From the NCBI RefSeq assembly GCF_020509005.1, contig NC_063013.1, positions 2,108,001 through 2,172,000 of the forward strand: a stretch of 64,000 nucleotides of DNA, given 5' to 3'. Each line of letters begins with the position of its first letter. The stretch's first letter is position 1. Both the position numbers and the translations under genes were made by a program. Below the pieces are notes generated by a model. It searched no databases, was not told the origin of the DNA, and saw only the letters and a program-made list of their open reading frames with translations. Shown here piece by piece: positions 10,419 through 20,298 of the stretch. The DNA is from Fulvia fulva (lineage: Eukaryota > Ascomycota > Dothideomycetes > Mycosphaerellales > Mycosphaerellaceae).

Positions 10419-12284
10419 TCATTTTCCAACACAAAACTTCTCAAATACCACTCCCAGCAACTCTTCCACATCTCCAGCTTCACCCGTCCCCGTAATCTTC
10501 GCAAGACACTCAGCCGCACCCCTCAAGTGTTCCGCAGCAACTACAATGTCAGCTTCTGCCTGCTCGACGACTGCCAAATCCTCAATACCATCCCGCGCAC
10601 TTTCGACTTCGACGAGAAACGCGTCAAGATGACCAATACACACCTCCAGAAGAACTCTATGTCGTTCAGTGGCCCCTAAAGATTCCTGCCAAATCGACAC
10701 ATCAGGATCCGATGCACCAGCAGGGGTCAAAGCTGCCGTCAGCCTTCCGAACTGCGCGATTAGGCCTTGGAGGAACGCTTGGATTCCTCCCGCATCTGAC
10801 GGACCCGGGGCAGTGGTTTGCTGCGCAGCCACGCAGGAGATCATATGAATGGACGCTTTGTCAAGGTTTGGGAGTTCGTGCTGCACTGCCTCTATTGCCT
10901 TTTCGTTGTTGGTGCTAGAGAGATCGGATTTGTTGATAACGACCATGATGTTGTTCTTCATTCCAATTAGTTCTTTTGCCACTGCACAGACTTCGGGGTC
11001 GAATTTGAGAATTGTTTCGCCCTCGTTGTTGGTCTCGAAGCTGAATACTACAACGACCAAGTCACTCTCGGCAGCCCTTGCCTTGGCGCGGCGCATGCCT
11101 TCCATTTCGATCTCGTTGATGACTTCCGGAGTTTGACGGCTTTCCATTGCAAACATTGTTGCCTGGCGAAGACCTGCAGTGTCGCCGAACCTACAGAAAT
11201 ATCCACCAAGATCGAGACCAATCTCTACGATGTCACGCGTGGTGCCGGCTTGCTGACTGACGATCGCTGCTTCTCTTCCAATGATGCGATTTAGCAGGGA
11301 CGACTTGCCGGCGTTTGGCGCGCCTAGAAGAGCGACGGTAATACCGTGACGAAGCAGCTCCCCACGAACAGCATTTTGGCTATGCACTGCCAGCGCGGCT
11401 TTCAGAGTGTGCACCTGCGCTGCCACCGAAGCGCAGAGCTCAGCAGGGCTTTCATCGAAGTGCTGATCTTCGCTGAAGTCAATCAAGGCTTCCAATTCTC
11501 CTCGCGCGTACAAAAGCTGTTGCCGCCACACTTCGTATTGCTTCGCCAAGGATCCGGTAGTCCCACGAACAGATAGTCGTCGTTGTTGCTCAGTGTCCGC
11601 CGACAGGGTATCACCAAGCGCTTCGACTTGTGTCAGATCAAGGCGATTGTTCATGAAGGCTCGCCTGGTGAACTCTCCAGGATCAGCATAGCGAATGGCC
11701 TTCGTGCCATCCTTCGAACATCTGGCAATAGCTGCAAGCACAGCCTTCACGATTGCAGGTCCTCCATGGACGTGCAGCTCTAGGATATCTTCGCCAGTGA
11801 CAGTCTTTGGTGCCTCGAAGTACAGCACCAAGGCGCTCGAATCGAGTATATTCTCCTTCCCAGCAGCCTTTCCAGGTTCGTACAGACTGCGCACAGTCGC
11901 AGTCCTTGGCTTGGGCAATGTCTTACCTGGGCACAGCGATCTGTAGATGTCCAAGCATTTCGATCCAGACACCCGAATCACGGCAATGGCTGCTCGGCCT
12001 GGAGCTGACGACAGTGCATATATCGTCTCCTCCTCGAATGTGAACGTAGTATGACTACTGGCATGATTGCGCGCAGTACCATGGTTGAGAGTCGTTGCGG
12101 TGCGTGACGTGTGGCGAGGTTCCACGGAAAGTAGCCAACCATGCCTCTCATCCTGCCTGTTCGTGGTGCTGAAGGCCTTCCCATTGCTCCATCGACACCA
12201 CTGGATACCTAAAGTCCCGCGTCTCGAGGTCAGCGACCAATGACAAGCAGCTGCACCTCGGTATGCAGCCACAGTAGATCGCAT
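10419..12284 (-). CDS. MSS1: Mitochondrial tRNA modification GTPase (MnmE/TrmE family)
   Basis: Single exon, 621 aa from the ATG at 12284; an in-frame extension to 12383 exists. The protein works with Mto1/MnmG to modify U34 of mitochondrial tRNAs. An Arg-rich N-terminal presequence of about 80 residues precedes the tetrahydrofolate-binding domain (TIYALSSAPGRAAIAVIRVS). Next come the helical domain with YADPGEFTRRAFMNNRLDL, and the GTPase domain with G1 GAPNAGKS near residue 318, G3 DTAGL and G4 NKSD. The protein ends in FCVGK, the C-(I/V)-G-K tail with the family's essential Cys. An unusual stretch after DTAGL (about 15 residues, ATMFAMESRQTPEVI) is longer than in bacterial MnmE. Call is secure; the exact start is less so. 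Confidence 0.93.
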   Translation of the reverse strand: MRSTVAAYRGAAACHWSLTSRRGTLGIQWCRWSNGKAFSTTNRQDERHGWLLSVEPRHTSRTATTLNHGTARNHASSHTTFTFEEETIYALSSAPGRAAIAVIRVSGSKCLDIYRSLCPGKTLPKPRTATVRSLYEPGKAAGKENILDSSALVLYFEAPKTVTGEDILELHVHGGPAIVKAVLAAIARCSKDGTKAIRYADPGEFTRRAFMNNRLDLTQVEALGDTLSADTEQQRRLSVRGTTGSLAKQYEVWRQQLLYARGELEALIDFSEDQHFDESPAELCASVAAQVHTLKAALAVHSQNAVRGELLRHGITVALLGAPNAGKSSLLNRIIGREAAIVSQQAGTTRDIVEIGLDLGGYFCRFGDTAGLRQATMFAMESRQTPEVINEIEMEGMRRAKARAAESDLVVVVFSFETNNEGETILKFDPEVCAVAKELIGMKNNIMVVINKSDLSSTNNEKAIEAVQHELPNLDKASIHMISCVAAQQTTAPGPSDAGGIQAFLQGLIAQFGRLTAALTPAGASDPDVSIWQESLGATERHRVLLEVCIGHLDAFLVEVESARDGIEDLAVVEQAEADIVVAAEHLRGAAECLAKITGTGEAGDVEELLGVVFEKFCVGK

Positions 12285-13119
12285 AGATCGTGTGGATGGT
12301 GATGAAAGTGGCAGAGGAAGGAGCTCCGGCAGAAGCTGCCAAAGTTCGCGCGCCGCTAGCGTGTCGACAGGGGTCTGTCCCACGTGGGAACTCTATCTGC
12401 GAAACACTGCCTCCTATAGTCAGACCTTTGGCGGTTATGGCGTCCACGAGGGACAAGCATCGCGGCCGCTACTGCTCATGACGGCTTACAGTAACATTGT
12501 GGCAGTGCACAGCTGTTCGAGATCTGCAAGAACATCGGAGTGTCCGTCCTTTCCTCACACGATCAACCCGCGCCGAACGAGCGAGAATGATGTCCTTACG
12601 AACGCCGAGCGAACAAGAGCATACGAAGGATTACGATCTGCCGTGAATTTGACGGGTACGAAGGCCTTTGAGAACATCCACCGATCGAGCAATACACGGT
12701 CCTTAGTCCCAAGGGCTGTACACTCTGAGCCAGGATCGTCCATCATGCACATCCACCAGGAATTCCCATGAAGACAATCAGCGAGATAGTCGATTATCGC
12801 AATTCAAGTGGTGGCTTCCGAGCGTACAGATGAGAGGCATTGCAATGCACAATGCACGAGAAGGGCAGCGCATTGGTTCCCGGAACGTACAACTCACGAA
12901 TGTCGCTTCCTTGGGATCAACGTCCCTCAAATGTGTTTATCTGCCTCGTGGATGTAGCAGTACTACGAAGGTAATCATTCTTAGATCCTACATGCTGAAC
13001 TTCACACCGGTAGCTGTCTACCTCTGGCACCGTGTGGTCTTGCCTCCGTCTATGACTACCGAACATACTCACGTAGGTGCTGCCGACCAACGACATATTT
13101 CCTAACGGCGCGCTATACC
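12285..13119. other. Intergenic region between MSS1 and the GST gene
   Basis: Contains the MSS1 5' region and the 3' UTR of the glutathione transferase gene. A small frame at 12292-12771 has no domain and is antisense to the MSS1 leader. Confidence 0.4.
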
Positions 13120-14026
13120 CTACAAGACTGAAGTAAGCTTCTCTCCGCTGACATCTTCAATCTTCTTAATGCTCTTCTTGTAGCCTTCCGAATTCTCCAG
13201 CAGCTCGACATACGCCGTCAGCTTGGGGTACTTCGACTTGTCGATCTTATCACGAGTCTTCGCCGCCATCAATGGGAAGCTCATCACGATGTCGGCCGAT
13301 GTCAGCTTCTCGCCACAGAGATACTTGCCACCGTTCGGGGACGATGCGATCTGCGACTCGAGGAAGCTGAAGTGTGTCGCGTAGTTCTCTGTCAAGAACA
13401 TCGAATCGACGCGACCTGCAATCATGCGAGTTATTGGCTTGACGAAAAATGGCGCGCCTTCAGCGTTGCGAATCTCTGCAACTGATCTCAGATACTTTCT
13501 CCTCCAGCTGGCAGGACGGGAAGTACTCACGGTCGATGAAGAGGCCGATCATCAGAAGTGTCATGAGCGAGCCTTCGGCGTAGTGCATGAAGTAGCGATA
13601 ACGAAGCCACTCCTCTGTCTCGCCGCCAACCTGGTTCTCCTTGCCAGCCTTGTACCTTGTTGGCACAAGATGCTGGGCGAAGTAATCGGTGAGATACTCG
13701 GTTAGAGCGCCGGTCTCAGCAAGAACAATCGGCCCTGTGGTAGCTGCAGTCTCGACAGTGATGATGGGTGACTTTCCGAGAGGATGCACTTTCTTGAGCT
13801 CCGGTGGTGCAAGCATTGGGTTACGCTTGTATATCTTTACATCGTAGTCGATACCTTTGCATTCTTCAAGGAGCCAGACGACACGTTGCGATCTGGACTT
13901 GTCCAGCCTGCGATCCAGTCAGTAGAGATGCTTTGATGTTCGATGATCAGACATGTCGGAAAATGGTCATCTGGGCAGGTGCAACACAAACCAGTGGAGG
14001 GTGATCTTGGGGGTTGATTCAGCCAT
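13120..14026 (-). CDS. Glutathione S-transferase-like protein
   Basis: Three exons on the minus strand: 13992-14026, 13531-13907 and 13120-13475, for 255 aa; introns of 84 and 55 bp. The N-terminal thioredoxin-fold domain starts TPKITLHWLDKSRSQRVVWL, followed by the cis-Pro/glutathione-contact region HPLGKSPIITV and ETGALTEYLTDYF. The C-terminal all-helical domain contains KYLCGEKLTSADIVMSFPL, the conserved N-capping/hydrophobic-staple region. This matches the fungal GST group related to yeast Gtt1, which conjugates glutathione to electrophiles or reduces peroxides. The ATG at 14026 gives a 12-codon first exon split within Trp-12. It shares a 241-bp divergent promoter with the complex I subunit gene. 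Confidence 0.9.
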
Positions 14027-14267
14027 ATTGATGTCTCTTAGCAGGTCTTACAGTACAGTGACGAAGAGAACAAGTCTCTGATATACTGTCCAACAAAGTC
14101 TTCCTCGAACCACTTATCATCACATGCATTCCACCTCGGTTACGCAATCTCTCGCTCTCGTTATCCAGTCACGTGCTACCGGCGCGCCAGCAGTCACTTC
14201 CGAGCCCGGTGACCTCAGGACGGTCCAACAGTATTGACGCGAAAGCACACACCAGAACACAGCAAGC
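14027..14267. promoter_or_regulatory. Bidirectional promoter, GST / NDUFB4-like
   Basis: The two start codons are 241 bp apart on opposite strands, so a common promoter region is likely. It contains a CACGTG E-box at 14170-14175, a motif bound by bHLH factors. No TATA box is obvious. Confidence 0.5.
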
Positions 14268-14827
14268 ATGTTGCCCACACTAGTAAGGAGGGCGGGCGGC
14301 AATGGTATGCGGAGGACTGAAGATTGTGCGACGGGATGTGCTTGCTGACAGCGACCTCTAGCCATCAACCTCGACCCAGCGTTGGTCAAATATGCCAGTA
14401 AGTCGGCTGCCGATTGTCCTTCAATCCTAGGGAAGAGCAGGGAAAAGAAAATGCGAGACGAGTCTCGAAAGAGTGTGCAGAAGAGCCTCGAAAGATTGTG
14501 CTCAGCAAGAACGGAAGGACGGAAAATGGCAGATGGAGGGCGGCAGGCACTGGCAGAAACAGACTAACGACACACCAGACATGTACGTGAAGAGACACGA
14601 ATACTTCCGCTGGACACCTCGCACCGCATGGCTTACAATCACCTACGTGATCGCCGTGCCCTCGGTGTTCCTCTACTATGGTTGGACGACAGATGTACGT
14701 ACACACCATGAGCCTGTGGGCGGCAGCGAGCACGACCCCAAGCACTTGGAGACTATGGCTGACACGTATGAAGGGAAAATGGGACATGAGAGGGAAGCTG
14801 AAGGGCGACACCATTGCCGAGTTCTAG
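14268..14827 (+). CDS. Complex I accessory subunit, NDUFB4/B15-like
   Basis: Four exons: 14268-14304, 14362-14397, 14579-14694 and 14774-14827, coding for 80 aa; introns are 57, 181 and 79 bp and every phase agrees. After LDPALVKYANMYVKRHEYFR comes the family signature RWTPRTAWLT, one membrane-spanning segment (YVIAVPSVFLYYG) and the C-terminal GKLKGDTIAEF. Small fungal inner-membrane proteins of this type are accessory subunits of the membrane arm of NADH:ubiquinone oxidoreductase. Almost 60% of the gene is intron, so it is easily missed by ORF-based calling. The first exon was chosen because ending at 14304 gives the phase needed for INLDPALVKYA; the alternative GTAAGG donor at 14283 gives a nonsense frame. 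Confidence 0.87.
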
Positions 14828-15352
14828 AGGCAAGCACAGGGAGATCGAAGATGGCACGACAACGGCGTTTCGGGCGATCGAGGCTCAGCGACTGCCGCAG
14901 AGACGGGACAGTACGCGAATTGTACATACGAGCCGATACCGTGGATATGATATGCATTCAGGAACCACGACTGCCCCCTGGGTGATGCATGTTCTGGTAG
15001 TCACGTGATGCTGGTACGATCGAGGTAGTGGCCAGGTGAACAAGTGGGGCGGCGAGCATATCTCAGTGAGTCACTCTTGGTCCTTCTAAGTCTCACAGCA
15101 TAGGGATATGACAATCGGCAATATGCTTCAGGCGGTTGGTAGCTAGCGTCCGCTACATTCCTCTTGGTTTGCATGTCAACTTTGGCTGACCGAAAGTCCA
15201 TCGACATAAGCCGTTCGAGACATCTCATCGAACCTCGACTGAACGCTGGATCTGCCCCAATCTCAGCATCAAACTCAGCACTCAGGTCCTGCCTGCAAGG
15301 AAACATGCAATCGTGAAGTCATTGATATTGCAGGCGAGGTAGAAACACCCAC
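14828..15352. other. Convergent intergenic region
   Basis: It lies between the complex I subunit gene and the JEN1-like gene. No gene is recognised in it. Confidence 0.4.
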
Positions 15353-16903
15353 CTACGCTACAGTACGCATGTTCTCGTCGTCACTATTGGAGCCCTTACG
15401 ATACACGTCTCCGTGTTTTGCATGTGCGACCGCGTCCTGGCCCGCTGCCTCCGCCAGATCCCGATCGTTACTCGCCGACATAGATCGACCTCTCGTCTCC
15501 GGACCTAAGAATGTGAGGAGGATGACATAGGCGTAAACGCAGCCCATGAAGATGCAGATAACCTTGCCGTACTCGTAGCGTGCAACCGACTTGCCATCCT
15601 CGACCTTGGGTGGCAGTGGGAAGCGCTCGCCAATCGTGGCTTCGATGGTCGAACTTGCTGATGAGACCAGATTACCCAGTTGATATGAGGTGCCGACAAC
15701 GAATGCGCGCAGACTGCCAGGACTCAGTTCCATGAGATGAATTGGGATGACACCCCAGGCTCCCTGGACACAGAATTGCTCGAAGAATGCCGCAGCCATG
15801 ATCCTCTCGTTTGGCACGAAGGAGTATGGGTACAGTATCGCTCCGCCGACGATGGAGATGAAGATGATGCTGAAGCGACGGCCGAATGCTTGCGACAAGT
15901 AGCCGATGGTTGTACCTCCAGCAATCGCACCCAAGTTGGCCACGACCTGTGTGACGGTAACCGCGTTGGCCGAAAAGCTGTATTGATTCTCAAGCATAGT
16001 TGGGTAAAGATCCTGGCTGCCATGGGACATGAAGTTAAAACCGGCCATGAGCAGTACCATGTAAATGAGCAGCATCCAGTGGCGCTTGAGAGCGACTTTG
16101 CCCTCGTTGACGAATGTCTTGCCAACATTGTCGGCACTCTCGCGGACTCGGACTCTCTCGTTGTATGCATCGGTCTCGCCCAAGCAAAGACGGAAGGCAA
16201 TGATTAAAACTGGCACCGATCCGCCAAACCAGAAGAGTGGTCGCCAAGCGTGTGGTGTGGTGTCGACAAGTGCACGGGCGAACACAGTGGCGAGAAGATA
16301 GCCGAACGCATAACCTTGCTGGAGCATACCAGAGATGATACCTCTAGCTTTCTCTGGGCAGTCTTCCAAGGCCATGGCCGCGACGTTTCCATACAACCCA
16401 CCCATGGCAATGCCAAAGAGCGCTCGGACAGCCAAGAACTGGCTGTAGGTGTTGCAAAAGCCAGTACCGAGCTCAAGGGCGATGAAAAGCAGATTGTTGA
16501 CAACGAACGGCCACTTTCGTCCATATCGATCAGCTGCAAGACCAAAAGTGACAGCACCGACAGATCGGAACATGAGCACAAGCGTTATACCCCAGGTAAT
16601 ATCTCTCTTCGACTTGTCGAACTGCTCCGCCAGATTCGATACAGTCAAGGAGACAGTGAAGAAGTCGAATGCATCCCATGTCCAAGCGATGAACGAGCAC
16701 AGGAAGAACATCCATTGCTTGAAGTTCAGCATCCGAAGCAGCGTGATGGGGTTTTCGAGCTTTTCCATCGGCGGCTTCAACGTCGAGAATCGTGTCGCAA
16801 GGTACTTTCCAACTCCCATCTTCTCAGTAGTCTCACCACCGCCTGGGAGGTGCTCATCTTGTCCCTCATTGTGCTCGTCGGAGTAGTCGCGTTTTTCGTC
16901 CAT
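15353..16903 (-). CDS. JEN1: Jen1-family monocarboxylate/proton symporter
   Basis: Single exon, 516 aa from the ATG at 16903; an in-frame extension reaches 16963. It is a twelve-helix major facilitator with the MFS loop motif ADRYGRKWPF after helix 2. It carries the Jen1 signature N-x-x-S-H-x-x-Q-D-x-x-x-T as NFMSHGSQDLYPT around residue 290. Yeast Jen1 imports lactate, pyruvate and acetate with protons at the plasma membrane; homologues may take other mono- or dicarboxylates, so the substrate is inferred only to the class. The acidic N-terminal tail (DEKRDYSDEHNEGQDEHLPG) and Ser-rich C-tail are cytosolic and typical of glucose-regulated, endocytosed carriers. Nothing nearby suggests an operon-like cluster. 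Confidence 0.88.
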   Translation of the reverse strand: MDEKRDYSDEHNEGQDEHLPGGGETTEKMGVGKYLATRFSTLKPPMEKLENPITLLRMLNFKQWMFFLCSFIAWTWDAFDFFTVSLTVSNLAEQFDKSKRDITWGITLVLMFRSVGAVTFGLAADRYGRKWPFVVNNLLFIALELGTGFCNTYSQFLAVRALFGIAMGGLYGNVAAMALEDCPEKARGIISGMLQQGYAFGYLLATVFARALVDTTPHAWRPLFWFGGSVPVLIIAFRLCLGETDAYNERVRVRESADNVGKTFVNEGKVALKRHWMLLIYMVLLMAGFNFMSHGSQDLYPTMLENQYSFSANAVTVTQVVANLGAIAGGTTIGYLSQAFGRRFSIIFISIVGGAILYPYSFVPNERIMAAAFFEQFCVQGAWGVIPIHLMELSPGSLRAFVVGTSYQLGNLVSSASSTIEATIGERFPLPPKVEDGKSVARYEYGKVICIFMGCVYAYVILLTFLGPETRGRSMSASNDRDLAEAAGQDAVAHAKHGDVYRKGSNSDDENMRTVA

Positions 16904-17680
16904 GGCGACTAGAGTACATATCATGTCAGTCATGTGAGTCAAGTCCAAGCTTGTCATTGACAAGATCTGGAGAAGTGGGCTTCATCTCTGGGCAAACAGC
17001 GAAAGAGAAAGCTTGGTGCTCACCTCAAGCTTCGGCGGCTGTATGTAGCCAAGACAATTCTTGCAGGACCAAGAGCGGCGTTCTATAGAGACAACTTCTT
17101 CGAACTGTCAGTGCGTCGAGAGAAAAACTTGATGCGAAGCCGGCGATTGCAGCTCTTTTGTACAGTGATGCCACCGGCATCCTTGCCGCACAGCCTCTAC
17201 TGATAAAAGCTCAGGCAAATGATTCCTTCAGATGCGCTAAAGAACCACCCCGCTCGGCCAACGAATGCGACTGTACCACTGGGGAGTCATCCGGGGTATA
17301 CAGAGAACGAAGGAAGCCAATAGCTGGCGGGCAAAAACGCCAAAATGCCGTCTTGTATCGTCTCGGCGGCTGCTAATCTTCGAAGGTGTGCCATCGTGGT
17401 CTTGGAAGTCCTGCGGCACGAGATTCTTCCGGATGCTTGGGACCTGGCAAGCTTCTATTAGGAACCGCGAAGCTTTGCTTGTCAAGCCATCATCAATCAT
17501 CGATGGTGGGTGAGCTGCTCCAGCCGTCCGCTTCAACGTGGTGGCCTTGGGGACAGGTTTTCGGCGCAGTCGCGATCGCTGAATGGCTGTCTCGTGGTGG
17601 ATCGCAAATGATAATTACTGTACAGCGGAGTCCGCCACACGTGGAACTCATGCGACGACCTGGATTTTGTGGGTCCTTCC

Positions 17681-18177
17681 GTGCCATGGGCCACAAGCTT
17701 CGCCGCACCCCAGCAATCGCCGCACCCCAGTGACTTCTTATCGTCAACACCACCAATATTGCTCATATCAACTTGATTTTTTTCCCAATGTGTTCGCAGC
17801 TATCTGTTTCCATATTCTGCATACTCATATCGCGTAAAAACACGTTGTGTTGCCGAGAGGTTGGTGTTGACGCTTCGGCATGGGATTTTGGTGAGAGCCC
17901 CACCAAAGCTTCATGCGCCCGTGTCGAGATTCACGCGTTTCTTGCTTTCTCACCACCTCACCACATACAACAACACACCATGGAGCCCACTATAGTGCCC
18001 ACAGGCTCTCAAATTCTGTATTCGAGATGCTATTCTGAGCAATTTGAGCTACATATCGTGTATTTTGAGCGTGTGTGGCAATTGATACAAGCCAGCAACA
18101 CCATGTGTCGGAACGCGAGAATCCGAGCTGGGGTGCGGCGATTGCTGGGGTGCGGCGAAGCTTGTGGCGTGCCATGG
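17681..18177. mobile_element. MITE-like element (Mutator-type signature)
   Basis: A 41-bp perfect terminal inverted repeat pair lies at 17690-17730 and 18128-18168. It is flanked directly by a 9-bp direct repeat, GTGCCATGG, at 17681-17689 and 18169-18177, as expected for a target-site duplication. The element is 479 bp and encodes no transposase. Each inverted repeat contains two copies of CGCCGCACCCCAG. Target duplications of 9-11 bp are characteristic of Mutator-like elements, so a non-autonomous MULE/MITE is the best reading. Perfect repeats suggest a recent insertion. An ATG at 17980 opens a frame that runs through the right repeat and out of the element; I do not regard it as a gene. Confidence 0.75.
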
Positions 18178-20070
18178 GGTTGCGATCGCGTCGGAGAAGT
18201 GTGTGCAGATCCTTGTCATGAACACGAAGCAAGATTTGGCTGTGGTGTGCCGGCTGATGAGAACGTTACAGAAGTGCAATGGGGCTCATGACGACTGACT
18301 GTCAGACAACCTGAGCGATGCTGTAAGAAAGTAATCCCGTGCTATGTGTGAAGCACATTGCGTGCTGTAGAGCTGTTTCACGAGTTTTGTCCTTCAGAGG
18401 GCATGTTGTCAAATGCCAAAAAGGACGATGACAAGGCGCGAGCACGAACCTCCCAGCCCCAAGCTTTATTATGCCGTCCAGAGCCTACATATGTGCAGAC
18501 CGTACTCGGTCAAAATCGGACCTGTGAGGTGGTCGAAACTTTTGGCTACGTGCACATTCCTCTACGATCAGCCATTTTGATGCGTTCCGCGGTCCATAGC
18601 ATAGCCCAGTCGTCACACGAACACGGCGACGACCGCACGAGGCTAATCGACACGAGTTTAAGCCGGGGTTTGTCGATTTCGTTGAAGACAAGCTGGTATG
18701 TCCTTAGGCGTCACATCGTGTCGTGAGGTGGAACAGCTCGACCACCGCTACAAGCGTCATGAGTATCGTTTACCGCACCTCTGTCGCGCGCGCATGATGT
18801 TCTTATTAGCAGTGGCCAGCAGGCCCGGTCGAAAGGTCGTCACTTTGTCGAAAGCCCATATGACTCCGGTAGAACAGATCTGTCTGGGAGACACTATGGT
18901 CCTAATCTTCCCTTCGAAGGCGTAACGACGAAACGACCATGACATCTCGATGTTGTGGAAAGTCGCGTCGGCTTGCCTTTTAACAGAATAAACATCTCCT
19001 GGACGTGCGCGGTCACGTACTTGGCGAGCTGTCGGAGTAATAGTCATCCACGAGAGCAACACAGGCAGAGACGTACGAGGCTGACATTGAAGCTCTGCTT
19101 CACCCATCAGAGTGAGCATCTTGATTCCCGCGTAGATCCTGCTGAACACTAGCAGCCGTGCCATTGCAACAATCAGAATGTCCGATATACTGAAGCGATG
19201 CTCGAAAGATTGGCCCGACGATTAAACCATCCAGCGGACCATAGACTGTCATGATACAGGATCTTGGGAGCGGTCTTCACGGGTCGTGGGTGATCAAGAG
19301 GCCATGACTGTTGAAGAAGCACTCTGGCTTGACAACTTGACAGATACTTACTGTGATGCGTGGAGCATAGCAATCTGCGGGAAAATGAGCGCGTGGCGGC
19401 GTCGCCTTTCAGTGCAAGTCTCAGAGATAAAGGGTTCGGGGAGCTGATTTTCCAGACAAGATCCAGAACACTGTTCGAGCCCATTTGAGCTCTCGACAAC
19501 TCGACACATTTCGAATACGCCAGTGCGAGACACGGTGCCTGAGATACCACTTCGTTTCTGCATGTGCGACGAGGACTGATCACCTGTCGATGCATCGCAA
19601 AACGGTGGCTTCCAAGTCGTATGGTCTGATCGTTCGAAGAGTATCGGCAGCAACAGCCTCATCGACCGAGCATGTACAGTGCAGATGCATTGGACCCCAT
19701 TGTCGAACGATGTCGTCAATGCTGTTCGGAAACTTTAGAGATACATGTAGCTGTGGTTGGGCTGGGTCTTGGTTGCTGTTCAAGACGGATCACGTGCTGA
19801 AGATTTTGCCAGCTCGTGATGTCATGCAGGAGTTCCGCCACAGAACCCTGTTCAGAATCTCATGGCAGCAGAATTCTATGGCCCGTGCGCCTGCCATATC
19901 GAAGCCGTTACGATGACCAAAAAGCACGAGGAGGTCGCAATTGTAGGCTGTAGCGTGACTGCCTGACATATCGCACATCGTACTTGCCAAGTTGTGTATC
20001 CAACGCCACGATGGTGCCTGAAAGAGTCAGCCAGAAGTGGCAGGAGCGTCCCAGCACCTTCCGCGTTTAT

Positions 20071-20083
20071 TTCCAGAAGTTTC
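20071..20083 (+). promoter_or_regulatory. Heat-shock element of HSP70
   Basis: TTC-CA-GAA-GT-TTC is a perfect three-unit nTTCnnGAAnnTTCn heat-shock factor site. It lies 216 bp before the HSP70 ATG, and an AT-rich TATA-like TTTTTAATAAG follows at about 20143-20153. It predicts Hsf1-driven induction. Confidence 0.8.
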
Positions 20084-20298
20084 CAGCTGCGTCGCTGGGT
20101 CGCAGCTTTCCACGCCAGGCCCTGACACAATCACAGAGGACATTTTTAATAAGCCTCTTTGTTTTTTGTCTCTTTCTTCTACAACACACACAACCAACAA
20201 CTCGTCTCTTCTCTCCACACTACCTTTGAGAGCTCTTTACCTCCGCTACCTTCTTCATACACCTTCACAACTTCACAACCGACTGAGACACAAACACC

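Larger units (their letters stand above)
16904..20298. other. 3.4-kb gene desert holding a MITE-like element and the HSP70 promoter
   Basis: Between the JEN1-like gene and HSP70. Except for the inverted-repeat element at 17690-18168 and the heat-shock promoter at the right end, frames are short, overlap on both strands and lack domains. The stretch 18.2-20.0 kb has no recognisable content. Confidence 0.5.

Noticed and set aside
17773..18291. 172-codon frame running through the MITE-like element
   Set aside because: It crosses the right terminal inverted repeat and leaves the element. Composition is not coding-like.
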